From Cordylochernes scorpioides (taxonomy: Eukaryota; Arthropoda; Arachnida; Pseudoscorpiones; Chernetidae), in contig CP092871.1 in the NCBI GenBank assembly GCA_030710605.1, forward strand, positions 68,964,377 through 69,028,376: a stretch of 64,000 bases of DNA. Direction: 5' to 3'. The stretch's first letter is position 1, and each line of letters opens with the position of its first letter. The translations under genes were made by a program, and so were the position numbers. Shown here piece after piece: positions 12,121 to 22,829 of the stretch. Under the pieces are notes generated by a model. The model was not told the origin of the DNA. It saw only the letters and a program-made list of their open reading frames with translations, and did no database searches.

Positions 12121-12249
12121 GCACTAATGCTCAAACGTCCCATTACAAACAACCATCTCCCTAGATGGAACAATACCCCAAAATTATATACCACAACCTT
12201 CCTCTCAAACAACAAATATTATTCTAGGAAAGTTGATCATTCATAATTT

Positions 12250-12930
12250 GTGATAAAAACGGACAAATACATTCCTCAAGTCTATATGTAATCCAAAAGA
12301 TTCGGTTTCATAAGAACCCACCACCTCTTTTTTTGACAATCCTAAGGCAGAACGCGTTTTATTCTTGAATGCTTACTTGAAAAAGAGAGGCCTTCGGTAT
12401 TTCAAAATATCGCATTTATTTCACAGAATAAACATTTCAACGCATTCCCCAAAATATACATAATTATTGATTAATATGTATCTTAGTTTTATAAATCATA
12501 GGCGTACTTATTCCAAAGTTCAAACAAATCAAGTATAAAAGCAGACTAAAAGCTTTTCAATCATCCTCAACAAAACGGCATCCAAATTTCCATATGACAA
12601 AGTACCAAAAAGTGGCCATATATTTTGTCAAAGAACCCTTTTTAAAAATGAGTCATGGCACAGAATATGGTGATGATGATTAGACTATTAAAGTTTCGGA
12701 GAGAGTGAGTCCCTTGTGACTCAGGGAACTATCATTAATTATCATGGCAAAATACCACCCCCCTCCCTACCTTCCCCGGTCCACCATGTTCCCCAGACTT
12801 GGCGCCATGTTCTATGGCTTCTTAGAGCTAACATTCCTATTTACAAAATACACTAATATTCAGTTAAAGAAATAGACAATTATTTCATCATATTAAAATG
12901 AATACGCAATTTAAAAAAAGCGACAAATAA
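12250..12930. other. intergenic, no gene seen
   Basis: AT-rich apart from a small GC-richer patch at 12765-12830. On the minus strand this patch has ATG then 12 codons before a GTAGGG donor-like site, which is too little to call an exon. Confidence 0.4.
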
Positions 12931-12936
12931 ACATAT

Positions 12937-13396
12937 AAGGTTGTACCAAAAGTTTGTAAACATATTATGATTTATATTTTACAAGTGTTTACGAACTTTT
13001 GGGACAACCTTATAAAACATTCGACTTTTTAGCCAATTCTGGTGTCCAATTAATCACTCATTCACCATATTCACCAGAACTAGCACCTTGTGTCTTTTTT
13101 ATTTCCAAAAGTTATTGTTGAAAGGGATAAAATTTGGCACTGATGATGAAGCACTGTAAGCCTTTATCAATGCCGTAAATTCCATCCCCGAAGATGACTG
13201 GTGTAAGTGCTTCGATAATTGGTTTTCACGGATGGAATCTTGCATAGGTGCTAAGGGTGAATACTTTGAGACACTCTGAAAATTGTAAAGTTGAAGCTTT
13301 AATAAAAATAAGTGATTTCAAAAACATTTGGAGTGACCCTTGTATATCGTATAAATCATAACTATAATATGTTTACGAACTTTTGGGAGAACCTTG
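12937..13396. mobile_element. foldback MITE with a nested mariner 3' half
   Basis: The outer inverted repeats are AAGGTTGTACCAAAAGTTTG...ATTTAT on the left and ATAAATCAT...GTTTACGAACTTTTGGGAGAACCTT on the right. A second inner inverted end lies at 12985-13011. Between them sits a mariner fragment. The same ends bound the repeat at 57712-57898. Ends of the type AAGGTTGTCCCAAAAGTT fit mariner MITEs with TA targets. Confidence 0.6.
13035..13336 (+). pseudogene. mariner transposase, 3' half only
   Basis: The translation, with frame breaks, gives SPYSPELAPCVFF, the region of the third catalytic Asp in mariner (PDLAPCDFF-type; the last Asp is changed here). Then come KLLLKGIKFGTDDEA, W..R.ESCIGAKGEYFETL and a stop at about 13278, the usual mariner C-terminus. 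The end TGGAGTGACCCTTGT is the complement of the ACAAGGGTCACTCCAAA terminus at 36774, so both belong to one family. The N-terminal half is missing, so it is dead. Confidence 0.7.
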
Positions 13397-13676
13397 TAGG
13401 TAACTTCCTATAGGAAAGAACTAAAAAAAAAGATACAAAAATTGAATTTCTAAAACAAAATACGATTTTTCGATAAATGTGAAGATAGGGAAAATGAAAA
13501 TAATAATGGAGAATTTTGAAGATGGAGTGTAAAACAATGAGCTTTCACTTTTACCGTATTTTTCAGGATTAAATTTCATCCTTTGCTTCTTTCCTTGAGG
13601 GGAAGGTTATGGGTTAAATAATAGTCTCTTGAATAAACCTATTCCTTATATTTATTATATTGTAAAAGATTATTTA

Positions 13677-13825
13677 TTAAGAAAAAAGGCCTTTCCTGAT
13701 CGTGCAACTGAAAGTTACTGATGGCTTGCGTCATCTATCGGAATAAAGATCAGCTAATCGTTGATTTTTAATTATTCCAGAATTGGCAATTTCAGTTGCA
13801 CGATCAGGAAATGCCTTTTTTCTTA
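13677..13825. mobile_element. hairpin element built from PLE tail sequence
   Basis: Ends AAGAAAAAAGGCCTTTCCTG...TGCAACTGAAAG and CTTTCAGTTGCA...GCCTTTTTTCTT-like are inverted over about 35 bp. Between them is the sequence TGATTTTTAATTATTCCAG, common to the PLE type-1 tails at 19.5, 35.5 and 36.6 kb. A related hairpin-ended copy is at 63808-63985. It resembles a PLE 3' tail joined to an inverted copy of its own end. Confidence 0.55.
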
Positions 13826-13829
13826 ATTT

Positions 13830-14588
13830 ATCTACCTGATCCAAGTATAAATTCACTTTTGTTCTTTTTTTCAGATTATTTATTATTCTATGAAAAGATT
13901 TTTAATTTCGATATTTGTATTTTGATACACTGTAAAATTTTCTCATTGCTTCTCTGCTATTTTATTGGTTCTAAGTTGGTTTTACATTAAATAAATTGTC
14001 GTGTAATTCTGAGGTTTGTTTTTCCTCTGATTTTCTACGTTACAATATATTATTCTATTCTCTAACTGGTGGGGGGGGATATATGCAAATACAGTAATGA
14101 ATAAACATCTCCTGATTATGCAACTAAAAATTTATTGATGAATGAACGCCCTATATATCGGAATAAATATTGAACAGAATGTTGAATCTTTGTTTTTGTT
14201 ATTTTTCCAGTTTTAAAACCGTTTCTTAATAAATCAAGAAGATCCGCTGTATCCTAAAAGAATTTCCATAATGTTCTTAAGCTTAAGTTCGCATTTGGTT
14301 ATCAAGATGATTAGATATGGGACGAAACTAGTTTCCTCTCAAAGTAAAGTCGTTTTCTTCTAAACAATCGATTAATCATAATAACACATTTGATCTTATA
14401 ATTAGTCTTATTAACGTTTGTTTTTGTAGTTCATCATTTAGCCCTTGCAGTAAGCCTTGTATGGACTTTTAATTTGTTGATATAGATCTAGAAGGTTATG
14501 GCGGTTAACTGGTGTTTGAAAATTATTCCTTTGAAAAAAAAAATAATTTATTTATTTCCAGGAAGGTTTCTATAGAAATACAAACATA
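13830..14588. other. intergenic, no gene seen
   Basis: AT-rich with a G10 run at 14069-14078. No frame or repeat that I can assign. Confidence 0.5.
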
Positions 14589-14766
14589 CAGTAGAACCTC
14601 CCTGTAAAGGACACCTAATTACAGAGCCAAAGTGTCCTTTCCTAAAGGGAGAGGTGTACTCTTATCGGAGTTACTAAATAGTAAAAATGGTAATTTTGCA
14701 AATGAAAACTGTCCTTTACAGCAAGGTGTCCTCTAGCGCAAGTGTCCTTTCATGGAGGTTCTACTG
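14589..14766. mobile_element. Tigger/pogo-like MITE, copy 2
   Basis: Begins CAGTAGAACCTCC and ends GGAGGTTCTACTG, about 178 bp, very similar internally to 2192-2370. No coding capacity. Confidence 0.7.
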
Positions 14767-15199
14767 TCTATAATTAAGCGAAAACTTTTTTGCATTTTTA
14801 TAATCAACAAATACTATTCCGTTGATAAATTCTGCCTATAACCTCTGAAACTTGGTTAGCTTTTCTTGATTCTTGATAGCTTGTCCAATTCTGAAATTCA
14901 AACTATAGAGATGGCCTTCCGAATTTCATGGCTTAAAATGATCATTCTACTATTTTAGATATGGAAATTTTGGAGATTCCGAATTTTAACTAGATTTTGC
15001 TTCAAAAGAATTTCTCGATGTTAGAAAAAGAAGGCGCTACGGAATTTCTTGGCGGTATAGGTAAATATTTACTGATTATAAATATGCGAAAACAAAATAT
15101 TGCTCGGTTAAATAATTGTATAAAGCAATAACGCGCTATCTATGATATATATATATAGAAAATTAAAACATTAAGACGCGAATGTTTCTTGTCAAACAT

Positions 15200-15440
15200 A
15201 AACCTCTCGATTCAAATATTATATGTATTTATACTGTCCTAAAAGCTTATGTCCATAGTTTGCTTAAATACAATTTCTAAGATTCCAACCTTCAGTGTAG
15301 CATATATAAGCAGAATGATCCAATACAGTATTAGAGTTCTACAGAAGCGGTCTGGTAAATTAAATTGACGAAACCGCTGGGAGGGTTTACCACTGATGAG
15401 CCAAGCCCTCCAATATTTTTTTATTAAGGACAGAAGATGT
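15200..15440 (-). repeat. dispersed repeat with hammerhead-like core segments
   Basis: It shares CTTATGTCCATAG...AGCGGTCTGGTA...CGAAACCGCTGGGAGGG...ACTGATGAG with elements near 11340-11520 (opposite strand), 52110-52280, 5262-5330 and 53455-53535. The opposite strand carries a frame fragment with VNPPSGFA. See the finding on the permuted hammerhead core. Confidence 0.5.
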
Positions 15441-16382
15441 TTGTTTTATTTTTTAAATGAAACATTCGCATCATAATGTTTTAATTTGCTAAATAATTGT
15501 ATGTTTTTATATGTAAATAGATTCTGAAGAAATAATAAAACGCTTTTTGTGAAAAGGAAGCGATAGTTACCAAGAAATAATCGAATAAGCAAAAATTAGG
15601 GTAAAGCGTTTCTTTATTTTGAGATGTGGTAAGCTGCCGAGCAAAATCTGCTCTTCAACAGGTAAATCCAAAAACGAATGAAGAGAAATGTTAGAAGGCG
15701 TGGTAAGACTATATCACCTTATATTATAGTCGTATCCACACCCGATAATATCTTTCTTTATTCGTTTTTGGATTTGCCCGTTGAAGAGCAAATTTTGTTC
15801 AAAAGCTTTCAACACCTCAAAATAAAATATTTTTCCTAATTTTTACTTTTTAAAGTATTTTTTATCGTCTTCTATTTTATCTCAATGTCTTAACATTTAA
15901 GCAACTCTATTAAGATGAAGAGGATTTCATGAAGCTTAAATGTACATTCGCCGTTGATTAAAGAATCTGAATTATCTACTGTGGCAGTTGGATCAGGTAC
16001 CTCTTGATGTAAAGAACAGACAATTGTGCCGACAATCCTAGTATAGATTCGGGCGTTTATTGGAAGGGTTACTTTTAATGGCTGCACATCACTATCAGAG
16101 TATCGTCATTGAGGATTGTGTATCTTTGTTTGATTAACCGTGCCACAGGCTACCGCACTTTTGGCTGTTGTTAGTTCAGCTACAGGCTAGTCTACCGCAC
16201 TGTTGATGATGAGGGGCTTGGGTAAACTACGTGGCCTAGCGTTGACTGTTTAAACTGGAGATTAGAATAATTATCATCATCAGCCCATATTTAGACGGGT
16301 TAGACTTACATCGCCCGCTCAAGTCCTTCTGCGGACTTAATTTATTTATTTCCAGGAACGTTTTTATAGAAATACAAATACA
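15441..16382. other. intergenic with an inverted repeat
   Basis: An inverted repeat at about 15625-15830 (AAAATCTGCTCTTCAACAGG against CCCGTTGAAGAGCAAATTTTG, with AACGAATGAAGA against TCTTTATTCGTTTT) could be a short foldback element. GC-richer text at 16120-16330 is not assigned. No gene called. Confidence 0.4.
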
Positions 16383-16523
16383 CAGTAGAACCTCCCTGTA
16401 AAGAACACCTAATTACAGAGCCAAAGTGTCCTTTCCTTAAGGGAGAGGTGTACTCTTATCGGAGTTACTGAATAGTAAAAATGGTAATTTTGCAAATGAA
16501 AAGTGTCCTTTACAGCAAGGTGT
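16383..16523. mobile_element. Tigger/pogo-like MITE, copy 3, right end lost
   Basis: Starts CAGTAGAACCTCC like copies 1 and 2, matches to about CAGCAAGGTGT, then diverges into unrelated sequence, so the right inverted repeat is missing. Confidence 0.6.
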
Positions 16524-17030
16524 TTGGTGTTTGGGGAGAGGGTTCCTTCCTTGTTCTCCCCTGGAATGGTTTCAAGAACATTTTGATCTCAGCCAAAAGG
16601 ACCGAGAAGCGATATGGTTATAAGATAATGATAAAAAAGAAACCCTCCAAAAACTAGAGGATTGTATGTTTCTATTTAAAAAGGAAGGTTCTGAATTTTG
16701 GACTTTCTGTCCTGGGTGATCTTTTGATCCCAGGATCCTGATGCCTGTTAATCCAGCACTGTTTATTAGATATTCTCAACTGACCACCATATCTGATGGC
16801 ACTTCACCTTATCACCATTTGGAAACCTGTTTGGTAGGATTCACTGTAAGATATAATTTTGATAGAATAGTCCAATTAACATAAGAATAAAAAAGGCATA
16901 TACTGACCAGGAGCACATGTGCTTCTAAAATGGCAGAGCACCATCTAGTGGAACAGAAATCAGCTAAACATTGATTTAACCTGTTTCTGATATTTTGCCA
17001 ACCTATTTTATTGATAAATCAAGAAAAGCC

Positions 17031-17073
17031 ATTCACGAACGCGTTTTGCGCTGCTGGCGCTCGTCAGCGTTGA
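17031..17073 (-). ncRNA. decayed hammerhead ribozyme motif (PLE-type 1)
   Basis: Minus strand: CTGACGA, GCGC-CAGCA-GCGC stem-loop II, then AAAAC in place of GAAAC, then GCGTT. The PLE tail GGCTTTTCTTGATTTATC follows. The lost G of the GAAA box makes activity unlikely. Confidence 0.45.
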
Positions 17074-17323
17074 GCAGGCTTTACCTCTGCGACCAAAAAG
17101 ATTTATGGCCCCAGAGGCTTCTTGAGAAACCAAGAAATGGGCATTTAAGGAAAAACTTGCGTAAATACGCTTAATATAAGAATAAAAGCATCTCCTGATT
17201 TCTTGAAATTGAACGATGCCTACGGGTTGAGCCAATGGTCTACCGCTGCAGCTTGGATTGTCTGAATTGTGATAGGAGCTGTTAGTGCAGAGAGGGCCAA
17301 GTGCTCTCAGGAGATGATGAATA

Positions 17324-17632
17324 TACACTTATGGACAAAACTTAAGGAAGTTGTACCTTTTAGCATGTATATCGGGATTCAGACAATAACCCTGAAAGAT
17401 ATTACAGTGACCTTTATTGAAGACACACGAGATAACCGATATGCACTTATGGACAAAACTTGAGGAAGTTGTACCTATTAGCATGTATATCGGGATTCAG
17501 ACAATAACTCTGAAAGATATTACATTGACCTTTATTGAAGATACACGAGATAACTAATATACACTCATGGACAACACTTAAGGAAGTTGTGCCTTTTAGA
17601 ATGTATATCGGGATCATAACAATAACTGAGGA
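17324..17632 (+). repeat. 118-bp tandem repeat (MITE end), 2.6 copies
   Basis: Units start with ACACTYATGGACAAAACTTA near 17324, 17442 and 17560, a period of 118 bp. The unit is the same sequence that forms the terminus of the MITEs at 52918-53132 and 53567-54010. The frames at 17269-17761 are translations of this repeat. Confidence 0.8.
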
Positions 17633-17765
17633 TGAAGTGGCCAACTTATTAGCAAAGGAAGGAGCATCCGGACCTCTATGATACGATAGATTCTGGAATC
17701 TAACTTCCAGAAAGAGACTCCGAATCAACCAAATGAAACTATCAAAACAAAGTAGAGACAACTTC
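17625..17765 (+). pseudogene. LINE RNase H domain fragment
   Basis: The plus frame after the repeat reads EDEVANLLAKEGASGPL and stops, then continues with polar residues. EVA..LAKEGA is the standard end of the RNase H domain in several non-LTR retrotransposon clades. Only a fragment is present. Confidence 0.5.
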
Positions 17766-17904
17766 GTCTACTCATAGTATCAAATAGAAAGTCCAAAAAC
17801 AAGCAAATTCTCAAAGCAAATATAAAAGAATTCCTACAATAAACTAGATTGAAATCTGGTCATCTACGTACATTGATCTATCTATAAAGAAAGGGGAAAA
17901 ACCT

Positions 17905-18430
17905 TTTCAAATACATTAACTACAAAATTGAGGAATTCATTCCCCTTAAATGAATTGAAATAGTTAAAATCACTCTATATAGGGAATTGAAGAATGTATT
18001 CAACTGTCTGAAAGATCACATCTTCAGGATTAGGTCTGAATGAACAAAGGATACGAAAACAGATAATAAACAGTATTTTATCCCTCCTCGAAATATACCC
18101 TGAATAAAATACAGAATTCAGGAGTTCATTACCCTCAAATGTATTGGAATAGACAAAATCAACTCTATATAGGGAATTAAAGATTGTACTTAACTGTCTG
18201 AAAGATCCCATCTCCAGGATTTGGTCTGAATGAACAAAGGATACGAAAACAGATAATAAACAGTATTTTATCCCTCCTCCAGATATACCCTGAATAAAAT
18301 ACAGAATTGAAGAGTTCATTACCCTCAAATGTATTGGAATAGACAAAATCACTCTATATAGGGAATTGAAGATTGTACTTAACTCTTTCAATGATCACAT
18401 CTCTAGGATTTGGTCTTAAGGGATATGAAA
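17905..18430. repeat. 190-bp tandem repeat, about 2.7 copies
   Basis: TATATAGGGAATT recurs near 17977, 18167 and 18356, followed by AACTGTCTGAAAGATC, GGATACGAAAACAG and CCTGAATAAAATACAGAATT. The minus frame of 138 codons (17975-18391) is simply the repeat read through and shows the same peptide repeated. Confidence 0.8.
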
Positions 18431-19440
18431 ACTAATAATAAATTGCATTTCCAATCTATTCCGCTCCCTCGAGTATACCCACAGTTTCGCCTAACGACAA
18501 CACCGTCATCTGGGGGACGAATCCATTCCAAAAGACAATAAAAGCTGAGTAGCAATGACAGGTTAAAGGTCGATACACTGGACAAAGACGTAATCTTCTG
18601 TCACAGAAACATCCATCAATCAAGGACAAAGGACAGTTTTCCTCCCAGTACGTCGCCTCTTACACCCAGTCTTCTGGCAGAATTACCTTTTAGATTAAGA
18701 ATTGAGACGTCAAATGTCAGTTGGATTGTAATAGGTAACGATAATCCTCTCAAATGAATAGTTAAAAATGTAATTTATATTGGAAATATGTCACCAAATG
18801 TGTCTAACAGTTCTTTTTTCCTTATGTTTTCAGGATGTTGTCAAAATTGTCTTTTATCTGAAGAATATAGATGTCAGATGGTAGATAAGATTGGATCTTA
18901 TATAATATATATTGAATAATAATATGCTCGAATTAATATTTCAAAATGTCATTTATATTGAAATGTGTCACAAAATTTGTCTGAAATGTATAACCTTTTT
19001 GTACAGAGCACTGATCGAATACCTTTAAATGGAAAATGGCTACATCAAATATAAACTGCATTTTATATTGATGTGTTGTCTCTTGATTGAAATTTTCGAA
19101 ATAAGAATTTTTAAATACAAATTTGTCTTTTTTTTTTCTTATCCTTATATGATTTTTTTTTCAAATGAAAAAAGTGTTGATGTTTAAACTTTATTTATTT
19201 ATAATAGCTTTCATTTTTTAACACTTTAAAAGAAAAACCTTCGGGGTAATTTTATGTAGGACTCTCAAATATCTTTATAAAAGGTTTGTAGAGAGAGAGA
19301 TATATGACAATGAACAATGTAGAATTTAATAATTCCTTGTATTAATACAGTATACAGTCTTTCAGAATATTTACATATTTCAGGCTTTATTGGCATCTAT
19401 AAACTTTGACTACATACTCTCGAAACTTAGCTCAACTTTC
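18431..19440. other. intergenic, no gene seen
   Basis: AT-rich. Repeated phrases (TTTATATTGAAATGTGTCA and similar, 18770-19080) hint at an old degenerate tandem repeat. No gene. Confidence 0.4.
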
Positions 19441-19449
19441 TTTTTAAAA

Positions 19450-19720
19450 AAAGGCATCTCTTGATCGTACAACTAAAATTTGCTGATGGCTTACGCCATC
19501 TGTCTGAATAAATATCAACTAATAGTTGATTTTTAATTATTCCAGAGAATTGGCCAATTACCCTTTCTTGGTTAATCGAGAAAAGCTAACCACGTACGTG
19601 TTACGAGCTGTTGGCCCTCGTCAGCATGATGCAAGCTGTACCTCAACGACCAAAAAAGTTGGGGCATCTTGAAAAACTATAAAACAGGTTTTATCCACCT
19701 GATCCAAGTACCATTTCACT
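19450..19720 (-). mobile_element. PLE-type 1 tail, 3' fragment
   Basis: The minus strand carries the hammerhead core, the CTTTTCTC-GATTAAC phrase, then CTGGAATAATTAAAAATCAAC and GATGGCGTAAGCCATCAGCA, ending AGATGCCTTTTTT. The same order is seen at 35440-35700, 36580-36755 and 39040-39180. No coding part remains here. Confidence 0.6.
19588..19630 (-). ncRNA. hammerhead ribozyme motif (PLE-type 1), diverged
   Basis: Minus strand: CTGACGA, GGGCCAACAGCTC stem-loop II, GTAAC instead of GAAAC, cleavage triplet GTA. One core base is substituted, so activity is doubtful. Confidence 0.45.
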
Positions 19721-19941
19721 TTTGTGATATTTTTTCACTTTTCTTTGTCAGGACATACTCCTTTGTGATAGCAGTTTCTGGTCAGGAAGTTTGTCTTGCT
19801 CTCTTTGTAAAGAGAAGGTAGATAGAAACATTTAGAAATTGAGTAGCGAAATGCATGAACATTTACTTTTTTTTCCATTATTGTTTTTCTATTTGATTTT
19901 CCAAAATTAAATAGGTATATAGGAACTATTTTGACAAAATA

Positions 19942-20240
19942 AATAAGAAAGCTACGGTTTTGGTTTCTTTTTGCAATTCTTTTATTTCTCGAGCTTTCGG
20001 GTTAACATGTCCTTCAACAAGGAGACCCATAATTACTACTTCTCTACCTCAGAAGTAGAACTTCTCTACCTCAGAAGTACTACTTCTCTACCTCAGAAGT
20101 ACTACTTCTCTACCTCAGAAGTACTACTTCTCTACCTCAGAAGTAGTACTTCTAGGTCTCCGTGTTGAAGGACATGTTAGCCAGAAAACTCGAGAAATAA
20201 AAGAAATGTAAAAAGAAACCAAAACCCTAAATTTCTTATT
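19942..20240. repeat. 300-bp palindrome around a 22-bp tandem array
   Basis: The left arm (from AATAAGAAA, through GGTTTTGGTTTCTTTTT and TTATTTCTCGAG, to AACATGTCCTTCAACA..GGAGACC) is answered by its complement on the right, ending AATTTCTTATT. The centre (about 20030-20150) is a run of 22-bp units, TACTTCTCTACCTCAGAAG plus a few bases, each itself nearly palindromic. The 65-codon frame through it has no biological look. A foldback transposon is likely, but no target duplication was identified. Confidence 0.75.
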
Positions 20241-20779
20241 GATTAATTCAAAGTGTAAAACCAGGGATGAATCTTTAATATATGAACTATGTTAATTGAT
20301 ATTTAAAACACTATGTTTCTCCTTTCTGACACAAGAATTAATTTACATAAATCAATATTTACATATTCACATTCCGTTGTTGAATGAAATTTCGCAACGT
20401 GTGTTCGCAAATATCGGGATTATTATTCCAGTCTATTTAACATAGCAAACAGTGTGGTTATGATGTAAGACATCTTTAGGAAATGTTCTTGGCTTCTTTC
20501 TGTGTGTGTTTGACGATGTGGCATGGAGCTTAATAAAAAAAATGGTATGGTAGTTATGGGATATAATCCTGTAATTTGCTAGCAATTTTAAATAAAAGAT
20601 ATAATCATCGTTTAATAAAATATACTCATCCTTAGACACGTTTACTTTATTATCTATAATAGTAGTTATGGGTTTGGAAAAAGGTATTTTGTGGTTAATT
20701 CTGCGCTAGAGATAATCTGAGAATCTTGGAATCTTGAAAATAGAGGTTGCCTGGCCGGCATTCATATTTCTTTAATTGA

Positions 20780-21070
20780 CACTTCGGCCAATTGAAGTTT
20801 TATTTTCTTAACGTTTCAACAAACTCTTTTATCTTCATCAGGAGAAATAAGAACATAGAATTCGGCAAGGCGTTAAAATTGCTTTCTAACGCTTCCCAAA
20901 TGATTTATTTTTATTTATTTCTTCTTCTGAAGACAAAAGATTATTATGATACATTAGCGTGCCATCTTAATTTGTAAAAGAATCATATGCGTCTAAAATA
21001 GTTTCGAATTCACAAAATATTATTGTTGAAACGCTGAGAAAATAAAACTTTAACTGACCAAAGTGTCTAT
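20780..21070. mobile_element. PLE-type 2 tail pair in inverted orientation
   Basis: The left end (CACTTCGGCCAATTGAAGTTTTATTTTC) and right end (GAAAATAAAACTTTAACTGACCAAAGTG) are inverted copies of the type-2 tail. The left one includes a hammerhead core (20804-20846). The internal part is short. Confidence 0.6.
20804..20846 (-). ncRNA. hammerhead ribozyme motif (PLE-type 2)
   Basis: Minus strand: TTTCTC, CTGATGA, stem II made of AGATAAA..TTTGTT, GAAAC, GTT, then AAGAAA closing a weakened stem I. Stem III is only AC/GT. Confidence 0.5.
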
Positions 21071-21689
21071 TTTTAAAAGAAATAATCACCGAAATTATTT
21101 TAAATGTTATAATTTGCGAACCAATATTGGACTGAATAGTACAGCCAATAACCTCTATAGAATAAATGGGCTATAGAAGGGAAAAACGTTTATCTTCAAA
21201 GGGGGTGGATATCATTTTATGTATGACACTCAGACACAGTATTAGATCAAAAAAACTTCAAAGTTGACAATAATAAACTTGAAAAAAAGGAAAAGTATCC
21301 CAAAGATATCAATAGGTCCATTTATAGGGATGATAACACTTATAAAACAATCGTAACGCTCTAAAACAAACCTTGTTCAGCCAACTTGAAAGCAATGTCC
21401 CAAGCTACCAATAGGGTCATTTCTAAGAGATAATAATAGTTATAAAACAATCAACGATCTAGTTCAAACCTTGTTCATCGAAGTCGAAAATAAAATTTAC
21501 AAAAAAAGTGATAACTCCAGAGGGAAAAGGTTCTGAAGGAAATTTCGGCAGTGGCACATTCTGCCCCAGATTCTGGAGGCCAGATGATTATGTCTCCGGA
21601 TCTTCCCTGAATGGGGTTAGTTAGTCCTGGCAGCTAGGATTTAGGCTTAATGGATCCTGGGGATGCCTGGGTAGAGGGAAATATGGTAC

Positions 21690-22530
21690 CTTCTTTAGAC
21701 ATCTTCCTTAGGTATCCTGTGGAAAAGAGAAATTGATTTAAGATTTATGAACAGAAATTGAAACATTTTTCAACATTTTCCTTAGGAATCCTGTAAAAAA
21801 GAGAAATATATTGATTTAAGATTTAAAGTACAGAAATTGAAACATTCTTCAGGTACCCTGTGAAAAAGAGAAATAAAGATTTATGAACAGAAATTCAAAC
21901 ATTTTCTTCAACATCTTCCTTTGGTATCCTGTAAAAGAGAAAAAAATATTTAATATTTATGTACAGAAATTGAAACATTCTTCGACATCTCTTCCTTAGG
22001 TATCCTGTGAAAAAGGTGGAATTGATTTAAGATTTATGAACAGAAATAGAAATTATCTTTAACATCTTCCTTATAAATTCTGTGAAAAAGATAAATTGAT
22101 TTAAGAAATATGAACAGATTTTTTTTTCCAACATTTCCTTAGGTAAAACGACATTTAAAGATCATTCCGCATGAGTTTCTTTTCAACGAAAATTCAAAAT
22201 TTATTTTAAGGAGAAATATCGATTATTTCTAACCTTAAGGATGAGGTATGAAAGGAAGAATTGTGAAGAGTAATGATAAACGGAAAAATAAAAGTGTCCA
22301 GGGATGGATATTGTATTATAAATTTCCTTAGGTATTCTGTAAAAAATAGAAATTGATTTAGGATTTTTTAACAGAAATTGAAACATTTTTCAACATCTTC
22401 CTTAGGTATTCTGTGAAAGAGTGAAATTGATTTACGATATTTCTGAACAGAAATTCAAACATTTTCTTCAACATCTTCCTTAGATATCCTGTAAATTAGA
22501 GAAATTGATTTAAGATTTATGAACAGAAAT
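21690..22530. repeat. 75-bp tandem repeat, about 9 units, interrupted
   Basis: Units read roughly TTCAACATCTTCCTTAGGTATCCTGT, then GAAAAAGAGAAATTGATTTAAG and ATTTATGAACAGAAATTGAAAC, with unit length about 70-75 bp. A non-repeat segment (about 22140-22320) splits the array. Frames in it are repeat artefacts. Confidence 0.75.
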
Positions 22531-22657
22531 TGAATGTTGGTTCCAAATGGTTTGAAATTATTGATGATTATAGGATTTATGTTCGTTTTACTTTCCCTTT
22601 TTTGAAATAGGATATTTTGCTTCTCTCTCTCTCTCTGTCGGCCTCCATCCCAAGGCA

Positions 22658-22816
22658 ATGAAGCTAACCAGTATAGCGAAGGCTACCATCTACAAGGACC
22701 ATCTTGGTCTTGAGGTGGGTAACACCAGCCAACACCTAGACCTGCCCACTCTGTGGGAGAGAACTCTTGCAGTCCATCGGTGGCGGAATCTTTCCCGCGG
22801 TGGGCGCTACCAATGA
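22658..22816 (+). CDS. short hypothetical open frame in a GC-rich island
   Basis: An island flanked by a CT microsatellite (22625-22636) and AT-rich sequence holds a frame that is open from 22640. It has an ATG at 22658 and ends TGA at 22814-22816, 52 codons. The peptide begins MKLTSIAKATIYKDHLGLEV and ends RWRNLSRGGRYQ. Base composition and length of frame suggest coding origin, either a small exon or the C-terminus of a LINE protein. No family recognised. Confidence 0.3.
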   Translation: MKLTSIAKATIYKDHLGLEVGNTSQHLDLPTLWERTLAVHRWRNLSRGGRYQ

Positions 22817-22829
22817 AGACTGTATATAT

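Noticed and set aside
12765..12815. Mini first exon (MAPSLGNMVDRG then GTAGGG donor)
   Set aside because: Only 12 codons and a weak donor. Chance is likely in a GC-rich patch.
17975..18391. 138-codon minus frame
   Set aside because: It is the 190-bp tandem repeat read through, with the same peptide appearing twice.
20030..20150. CRISPR-like array of 22-bp repeats
   Set aside because: Units are directly adjacent without unique spacers, in animal DNA, and lie in the centre of a palindrome.
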